Virus record (IMG/VR): IMGVR_UViG_3300010885_032183
Span: 1 to 20,614 of that record
DNA from: a virus
Strand: one strand, 5' to 3'
Length of the DNA stretch: 20,614 nucleotides
In this document: positions 16,098 to 20,614 of the stretch, one piece after another
Numbering within the stretch: the first letter of the stretch is position 1
How the letters are laid out: each line of letters opens with the position of its first letter
The notes under the pieces: model-generated
What the model was told of the DNA's origin: nothing
The model's database searches: none
The model's input: only the letters and a program-made list of their open reading frames with translations
Made by a program: the position numbers and the translations under genes

Positions 16098-17870
16098 ATG
16101 TTTAAAATTAAAAATTTAACACTTAAGAATTTCATGAGCGTGGGCAATGCGACCCAAGCCGTGAATTTTGACCGTAGAGATCTAACTCTCGTACTTGGTG
16201 AAAACTTAGACTTAGGAGGTGATGATTCAGGTGCTAGAAATGGCACAGGTAAAACCACAATCATCAATGCTTTGAGCTATGGACTCTACGGTCAAGCACT
16301 TACTAACATTAAGCGTGATAATCTTATCAATAAGACTAACGCAAAGAACATGTTAGTTACTGTTGATTTTGAAGTAAATGGTCAGGACTATAGGATCGAA
16401 CGAGGGCGCAAGCACAATGTCTTGAAACTCTATGTTAATGGACAAGAGCAAGATGGCTATGCAGATGATAGCCAAGGTGACAGTCGTGAGACACAGCAGG
16501 ATATCGAACGCCTGCTGGGTATGAAGCACGATATGTTTAAACATGTGCTTGCGCTCAATACCTACACTGAACCATTTCTCAGTATGCGAGCCAATGATCA
16601 GCGTACTATCATTGAGCAGTTGTTGGGCATTACTATACTCAGTGAAAAAGCAGAAGCACTTAAAAATCAGATTAAAGATACTAAAGAAGCAATTGCTACT
16701 GAAGAGCATCGTATTAAAGCAGTACAAGATGCTAACAAGCGTATCGAAGAACAGATTGAAAATCTTAAGCGTAGACAGAAACTATGGCTTACAAAGCATG
16801 AAGAAGATGTGTTAACTCTCGAACGAGGGCTAATGGATCTTGCTAATGTAGATATTGAAACTGAGATTCAATCACATAAAGAGTTAACTGCTTATCACGA
16901 ACGTATTGCTAAAAAAACTGAATGCGACAAGTGGTTGCGTAGCTTACGATCAGATTATTCCAAAGAAGAAAAGCGATATCAGAAACTCAGTGAAGAAATA
17001 CAAGATCTAGAAGATCACAAGTGTTATGCTTGCGGTTCAACGCTTCATGATGCCAATAAAGGTATGATCCTCGAAAGTAAAACAAAGCAGTACACCGATT
17101 GCCAAACTCAGATGCTTGCCCTTCAAGAAAAGGCAAATGAATATCAAGATCAATTGAATGTAATGGGATCTATTGGAACTGCACCAAAAGTCATTTACGA
17201 TTCGTTAGAGAAAGCACTGGATCATCGTAGTACACTTGAAAAACTAGTTGAACAACTTGATCGTAAACGTGATGATCAAGATCCTTATGCTGAACAGATT
17301 GTAGATATGGAACAGTCAGCAATTGAACAAGTAACGTGGGACAAGATTAATACTCTTACCCAGTTTAAAGAACATCAAGAGTTCCTTTTAAAGTTGCTGA
17401 CTAACAAAGACAGTTTTGTTCGCAAGCGCATCATTGATCAAAATCTTGCTTATCTAAATGTAAGACTAGGTGCTTATCTGCAGGCAATTGGATTGCCACA
17501 TGAAGTTAAGTTTCTAAACGACCTAAATGTAGAAATTACTGAACTAGGCCGTGAACTTGATTTTGATAATCTAAGTCGCGGTGAACGCAATCGTCTTATA
17601 CTTTCGTTGAGTTTTGCATTTAGAGATGTATGGGAAAGTCTTTACATGCCAATCAACTTGTTGTTCATTGATGAAATGATCGACAGTGGAATGGACTCTA
17701 GTGGGGTTGAAAACGCACTTGCTATTCTAAAGAAAATGTCACGTGAACGCAACAAGAGTATTTTCCTTGTAAGTCATAAAGATGAACTATCAGGTCGTGT
17801 TAACAACGTAATGAAGGTCATTAAAGAAAACGGGTTCACATCATACGAGAACCTGTCAGACGAAGCATGA
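16098..17870 (+). CDS. 46: Recombination endonuclease subunit gp46 (SbcC/Rad50-like ATPase)
   Basis: gp46 is the ATP-driven SMC-like subunit that works with gp47 in DNA end resection. It has Walker A at ARNGTGKTT (46-54), long coiled-coil arms (about 180-305 and 325-440), a zinc hook KCYAC (C309, C312) at their tip, the signature FDNLSRGERNRLILSLSFAF (489-508), Walker B LLFIDEM (521-527) and the H-loop VSH (558-560). The length of 590 fits T4 gp46 (560). The first ATG starts the usual MFKIKNLTLKNFMSVG strand. It should be expressed with gp47, but here it follows the radical-SAM pair by 33 nt and may have its own promoter. Codon use is richer in G and C than in the radical-SAM genes. Confidence 0.95.
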   Translation: MFKIKNLTLKNFMSVGNATQAVNFDRRDLTLVLGENLDLGGDDSGARNGTGKTTIINALSYGLYGQALTNIKRDNLINKTNAKNMLVTVDFEVNGQDYRIERGRKHNVLKLYVNGQEQDGYADDSQGDSRETQQDIERLLGMKHDMFKHVLALNTYTEPFLSMRANDQRTIIEQLLGITILSEKAEALKNQIKDTKEAIATEEHRIKAVQDANKRIEEQIENLKRRQKLWLTKHEEDVLTLERGLMDLANVDIETEIQSHKELTAYHERIAKKTECDKWLRSLRSDYSKEEKRYQKLSEEIQDLEDHKCYACGSTLHDANKGMILESKTKQYTDCQTQMLALQEKANEYQDQLNVMGSIGTAPKVIYDSLEKALDHRSTLEKLVEQLDRKRDDQDPYAEQIVDMEQSAIEQVTWDKINTLTQFKEHQEFLLKLLTNKDSFVRKRIIDQNLAYLNVRLGAYLQAIGLPHEVKFLNDLNVEITELGRELDFDNLSRGERNRLILSLSFAFRDVWESLYMPINLLFIDEMIDSGMDSSGVENALAILKKMSRERNKSIFLVSHKDELSGRVNNVMKVIKENGFTSYENLSDEA

Positions 17871-17875
17871 TCACT

Positions 17876-17904
17876 ATTGCAGTGTAATAAATATGCACTG
17901 CAAT
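17876..17904 (+). promoter_or_regulatory. Start-codon hairpin with a late-promoter-like loop
   Basis: ATTGCAGTG (17876-17884) and CACTGCAAT (17896-17904) form a perfect 9-bp inverted repeat around an 11-nt loop, TAATAAATATG. The A and T of the endonuclease ATG (17903-17905) lie in the right arm, so in a read-through gp46 transcript the start would be base-paired. The loop holds AATAAATA (17886-17893), 7 of 8 to the T4 late box. Transcription from it would begin near 17899 and lose the left arm, freeing the start. T4 I-TevI is controlled by an analogous hairpin with a late promoter inside it. The structure is seen; the function is inferred. Confidence 0.6.
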
Positions 17905-18346
17905 GGACACAGGACACTGGGAATTTCCTCATGAATTTAAAGTTGAAGAGTGGTTTGGCTTTATCTATAGAATCGTGGAAATAAACACAGGTAGAGAATA
18001 CATTGGCAAGAAACAATTTTACAGTAACTTAACCAAGGCAGTTAAAGGCAGAAAAAACCGTAAGCATTTTAAAAAAGAATCTAATTGGCGAAAGTATACA
18101 AGTTCCAGTATCGAACTTAATAAATCAATAGAATTATATGGCATAAACAACTACAAATTTCAAATTGTAAGTTTACATAAGACCAAAGGTAGTTTACACT
18201 ACAGAGAAGTTGAAATACAAGTCATGGAAGATGTACTTAGAACTCGACTGCCTATTGGCATACGCAAGTATTATAATGGCAACATATCGGCTGTAAAATT
18301 TTATCCACCTCTTGAACATTTAGATGAAATTGCAATGAAAATATAG
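17903..18346 (+). CDS. GIY-YIG endonuclease
   Basis: The 147-residue protein has the GIY-YIG nuclease core: GFIYRIVEINTGREYIGKK (19-37), containing GFIY and EYIG, then a basic stretch (KGRKNRKHFKKESNWRKY), SSSIELNKSIELYGINNYKF and REVEIQV with the likely metal-binding glutamate. Such enzymes cut DNA at one or a few sites, as homing endonucleases of the Seg/I-TevI type or as phage nucleases in DNA processing. No DNA-binding domain beyond the core is obvious, and the last ~40 residues (YYNGNISAVKFYPP) are not recognised. There is no SD; the start sits in a hairpin. The nearest in-frame upstream stop is 15 nt before the ATG and no other start is in reach. It lies 32 nt after gp46. A free-standing homing endonuclease is likely but not proven. 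Confidence 0.82.
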   Translation: MDTGHWEFPHEFKVEEWFGFIYRIVEINTGREYIGKKQFYSNLTKAVKGRKNRKHFKKESNWRKYTSSSIELNKSIELYGINNYKFQIVSLHKTKGSLHYREVEIQVMEDVLRTRLPIGIRKYYNGNISAVKFYPPLEHLDEIAMKI

Positions 18347-18372
18347 ACAAATTGCTAAACTTATGTTATTTT
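18344..18372 (+). promoter_or_regulatory. Possible sigma70-like promoter abutting the tctC-like start
   Basis: TAGACA (18344-18349, 5 of 6 to TTGACA, overlapping the TAG stop of the endonuclease), a 17-nt spacer and TATTTT (18367-18372, 4 of 6) end 6 nt before the ATG at 18379. No SD is present. The spacing repeats that at gp55 and gp47. Confidence 0.45.
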
Positions 18373-18378
18373 TACTAA

Positions 18379-19272
18379 ATGAGATTTTTACTAACTTTAT
18401 TATCTTTGACATTATCAACAATTACATATTCAGCCGAGTTACATTTGATTGTACCTTATGCTCCAGGCGGACCAGCAGATATAATATCTAGAGCAGTTCA
18501 ATCATCCCTCAACAGTCAAAATATTACTACATTAGTTGAATATAGACCAGGAGCAGGCGGTGCAATTGCTTTTAATTATATTGCAAAATTTAAGTCTGAT
18601 AAAACAGTAATTGCACTTGCTAGTAATGGGTTAACAGACGGTCCCATTATTGATAAAAAAGAAACTTATGATTTAGGTAAAGATTTTATACTTGTTAAAC
18701 ATTTAGGTATTATTCCAAACTTATTGGTTGTATCTAATAAAATAAAAGCAAATAATTTCTTAGAGTTAACGGAACAAGCAAAATTAAATCCTGTTTATTA
18801 TGGATCTAGTGGAATTGGAAGTGGTCAGCATATTTTAGCTGCGTTGGTTACTGCTAAATTTAAGAACTTTATACATGTTCCATATAGAGGCGGCAGCGAA
18901 GCATTAGTAGATCTACTAAGTGGTAATATTGACTTTGTTATTGAATCTAATATGATAGTGGATCCTCACATTAAATCAAACTCATTGAAGCCATTAGCAG
19001 CATTAAATTCAACTCGTTTGCCAGAATATCCTTTAGTAAGTACATTTAAAGAAGTTGGAGTTAACGATTACAGTTATGAGCGATGGTTTGCAATAGTTGC
19101 TAACTCAACAGCAGATCCAGCGATGCTAAATGATATTCAACAGAAATTAAATTCTTTAGATTTAACATCATTGGGTTTAGTACCAACAACATTGAAAATA
19201 GATAATTTTTTAGTTAACCAACAACAGCAGTTTCGACAAATTGCAAAGGATGTAAATTTTGAACGAAATTGA
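18379..19272 (+). CDS. TctC/Bug-family periplasmic solute-binding protein (tripartite tricarboxylate transporter)
   Basis: Bug-family proteins bind small carboxylates or related solutes in the periplasm and hand them to the TctAB membrane pair. A signal peptide is clear: MRFLLTLLSLTLSTITYSA, with a likely cut after A19. The mature protein shows the family motifs: VPYAPGGPADIISRAVQ (25-41), YRPGAGGAIA (55-64), YYGSSGIGSGQHILAAL (140-156) and HVPYRGGSEALVDLLSGNID (166-185). At 297 residues it is slightly short for the family (about 320) but looks complete. No TctA or TctB partner is in the window, so it would have to serve a host transporter or another role. It overlaps the next gene by 14 nt. 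This is a cell-type gene in a phage, probably acquired from a proteobacterial host. The ligand is not predictable from the motifs. Confidence 0.9.
   Translation: MRFLLTLLSLTLSTITYSAELHLIVPYAPGGPADIISRAVQSSLNSQNITTLVEYRPGAGGAIAFNYIAKFKSDKTVIALASNGLTDGPIIDKKETYDLGKDFILVKHLGIIPNLLVVSNKIKANNFLELTEQAKLNPVYYGSSGIGSGQHILAALVTAKFKNFIHVPYRGGSEALVDLLSGNIDFVIESNMIVDPHIKSNSLKPLAALNSTRLPEYPLVSTFKEVGVNDYSYERWFAIVANSTADPAMLNDIQQKLNSLDLTSLGLVPTTLKIDNFLVNQQQQFRQIAKDVNFERN
19244..19261 (+). promoter_or_regulatory. Ribosome site that decides a TTG start
   Basis: AAAGGA (19245-19250) lies 8 nt before TTG at 19259. The only ATG in the same frame nearby, at 19250, is followed at once by TAA, so it cannot start the protein. 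The SD spacing therefore supports TTG as start codon for the PP-loop gene. Confidence 0.6.
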
Positions 19273-20386
19273 CAAGAGAGGATTTTATCAAGTTGGTAAT
19301 CAAAAATTCTATCGAAAAGTAGATGCAATTCTTGAAGATCAAAAAACAAATATCGGAGTACATTGGAATTTCAATGATGATGTATTTGGAACATTTGATT
19401 GGCAGAGTCCCGTCGAACTTTCGATGAAATCTTTATATGGTATCAGAGCAAAACAACTTAGAGAGAAATACGACTACCTAGTACTTTGCTACAGCGGAGG
19501 TATAGACAGTTATACTATACTGCGATCATTTATCGACAATAACATTTTTCTAGATGAGATATTAATCTTTGGTCCGTTTAAAGGAACAGAATCAACAGCA
19601 AACTCCAGCGACGAAGCATGGAATCTACGTAGCGAAATTGAACTGCAAGCAATACCAATACTGAAGAAATTAGACATAAACTTTAATACTAAAGTTACTT
19701 TTTATGATTACACAGATGATTTACTCAAGTATTATAACAACAAAAATTGGATCTTAGATTTCAATCCTGGTGTTAGATACAATGCATCAATGCCTAAAAA
19801 TATATTAATTCATAATTCTACTAGAAATTATCTTATGCAATACGATAAAGGAAGACGTGTAGGATTTATACATGGCATTGACAAACCAAGAGTTACATTT
19901 CATGATGATAGTTATTACATGTATTTTCTTGATGTACAACTTAGTATCAGTGTAGGCGATTTTAATCAAGTTAATGATCTATATTGGGAAAATGATGAGT
20001 TATTCTATTGGTCCCCTGATCTTCCTGAGATGTTATCTAAACAAGCACAAATTATCAGTGCGTGGTTTGATTTGAATCCACATCTTAGAAATCTATTAGA
20101 TTTTCGTTCAGGTAAAGGACTAGTACCTGAGGAATATTATTCTATAATTAATCCGTTAGTTTATCAAGACTACTGTAAAGATATTGTGTTTAAGGTAAAA
20201 AAGCCTTATAATCCATTATACCAGGAGAATGAATACTGGTTTAGAAACGAAGATATATCGGCTTATAAAAATTGGAAGACGGGCTTAGACGATTTAAAAT
20301 CTCAGATTGCACCCACATGGTGTAATCAAAATACTTTTGAAAAAGGCTTAATTGGCTGTTTTAGTAAATTCTATAAAGTGAAATAA
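19259..20386 (+). CDS. PP-loop (N-type ATP pyrophosphatase-like) protein of unknown function
   Basis: Residues 72-90 read DYLVLCYSGGIDSYTILRS, a complete SGGxDS PP-loop (79-84) at the end of a beta strand. This is the ATP-binding signature of asparagine synthetase, NAD synthetase, QueC and tRNA thiolation enzymes, which adenylate a carboxyl or carbonyl group. The rest (375 residues) has no further motif I can name. The N-terminal ~60 residues contain no N-terminal Cys, so a class II glutaminase domain is absent. Several Trp/Tyr-rich segments (NDLYWENDELFYWSPDLPEM, YQENEYWFRNEDI) suggest a globular phage-specific C-terminal domain. The start is TTG with a good SD, 14 nt inside the binding-protein gene, so the two are co-expressed. 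Its reaction and partner are unknown. Confidence 0.82.
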   Translation: MNEIDKRGFYQVGNQKFYRKVDAILEDQKTNIGVHWNFNDDVFGTFDWQSPVELSMKSLYGIRAKQLREKYDYLVLCYSGGIDSYTILRSFIDNNIFLDEILIFGPFKGTESTANSSDEAWNLRSEIELQAIPILKKLDINFNTKVTFYDYTDDLLKYYNNKNWILDFNPGVRYNASMPKNILIHNSTRNYLMQYDKGRRVGFIHGIDKPRVTFHDDSYYMYFLDVQLSISVGDFNQVNDLYWENDELFYWSPDLPEMLSKQAQIISAWFDLNPHLRNLLDFRSGKGLVPEEYYSIINPLVYQDYCKDIVFKVKKPYNPLYQENEYWFRNEDISAYKNWKTGLDDLKSQIAPTWCNQNTFEKGLIGCFSKFYKVK

Positions 20387-20395
20387 CAAAAGATA

Positions 20396-20614
20396 TATAA
20401 TTGAACTACTTGGCATCGTAGGCATTTTTAGGCTATATAGTCCCTTATCTGTTAAAAATAGAAGGTCTCACGCCCCGATAATCGTGAAAGCGGACAACGC
20501 ACGGCTTGCGATAGGCTAAATGATTGTGGCTCTGAGAAAAAGCAACCACAGCAGTAATAATGTTTGCTGGTTAAGGCATTATTATTGTACCGTTGGAATT
20601 CAGCTGGAATAATA
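20396..20614 (+). ncRNA. Candidate structured RNA region, family unknown
   Basis: No convincing reading frame covers the 228 nt after the last gene. The stretch 20461-20520 is 55% G+C, well above the surrounding genes, and inverted repeats follow one another. These are TCACG/CGTGA (20468-20472 with 20483-20487), CGCA/TGCG (20498-20501 with 20507-20510), TGTGG/CCACA (20525-20529 with 20546-20550) and the 10-bp AGTAATAATG/CATTATTATT (20553-20562 with 20577-20586, one G-T pair). A TATAAT at 20396-20401 could promote it, though no good -35 is seen. The conserved ends of tmRNA, RNase P RNA and tRNA were looked for and not found. It may continue beyond the window; strand is assumed. Confidence 0.4.

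Noticed and set aside
13958-20386. 7-deazaguanine DNA modification pathway (QueE-like radical SAM plus QueC-like PP-loop).
   Set aside because: The radical-SAM proteins carry extra Cys clusters unlike QueE, the PP-loop context is not QueC-like, and no FolE, QueD or DpdA is seen.
20461-20614. tmRNA: GCGGACAACGCACGG could encode a tag starting ADNA and ending before TAA.
   Set aside because: The conserved tmRNA 5' end (TTCGACGGG-type) and a tRNA-like 3' end are absent, and the tag would not end in the usual Ala-Ala.
20590-20614. Start of a tRNA at the right edge (TTCAGCTGGAATAATA resembles a D-arm).
   Set aside because: Only a D-arm-like string is visible; the window ends before an anticodon or T-arm could confirm it.
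1-20614. CRISPR array, insertion sequence or integrase/attachment site.
   Set aside because: No spaced direct repeats, transposase or recombinase motifs were seen on either strand.

Overview
This window looks like part of the genome of a T4-related myovirus (contractile tail), probably marine and AT-rich, of the kind that infects alphaproteobacteria or cyanobacteria. The evidence is a block of T4-type baseplate genes followed by gp55 (late sigma factor), gp47 and gp46, an order I recall from marine T4-like phages. No photosynthesis gene is visible. A TctC-type solute-binding protein suggests a heterotrophic proteobacterial host, but this is inference.

Left half, minus strand (1-11994, read right to left): a tightly packed late structural operon. 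In transcription order it holds a gp48-like tail-tube cap, gp53, a large hub-like protein, a gp5-like OB-fold/beta-helix spike without an internal lysozyme, a separate protein with a lysozyme/transglycosylase-like domain, gp25, an unusually long gp6, and the start of a further structural protein that runs off the left edge. Gene junctions are a few bases or overlapping, and most starts have a clear Shine-Dalgarno (SD) sequence. A perfect T4-type late box (TATAAATA) lies just before gp6. The matching sigma factor, gp55, is encoded nearby on the other strand.

Right half, plus strand (12056-20386): gp55, then gp47, two overlapping radical-SAM genes, gp46, a GIY-YIG endonuclease, a TctC/Bug-family periplasmic binding protein and a PP-loop ATPase-like protein. 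The radical-SAM pair splits the recombination nuclease genes gp47 and gp46 and looks like an AT-rich insertion. Four genes that seem to start their own transcripts (gp55, gp47, gp46, tctC-like) have a sigma70-like -35/-10 pair whose -10 box ends only 6-7 nt before the ATG. This predicts nearly leaderless mRNAs. Genes that overlap an upstream gene mostly use SD sequences instead. The GIY-YIG gene has its start codon in a 9-bp hairpin whose loop contains a late-promoter-like box, an arrangement resembling the known control of T4 I-TevI.

Right end (20387-20614): no convincing gene. The stretch is locally GC-rich with several inverted repeats and may be a structured RNA of unknown family that continues past the window.
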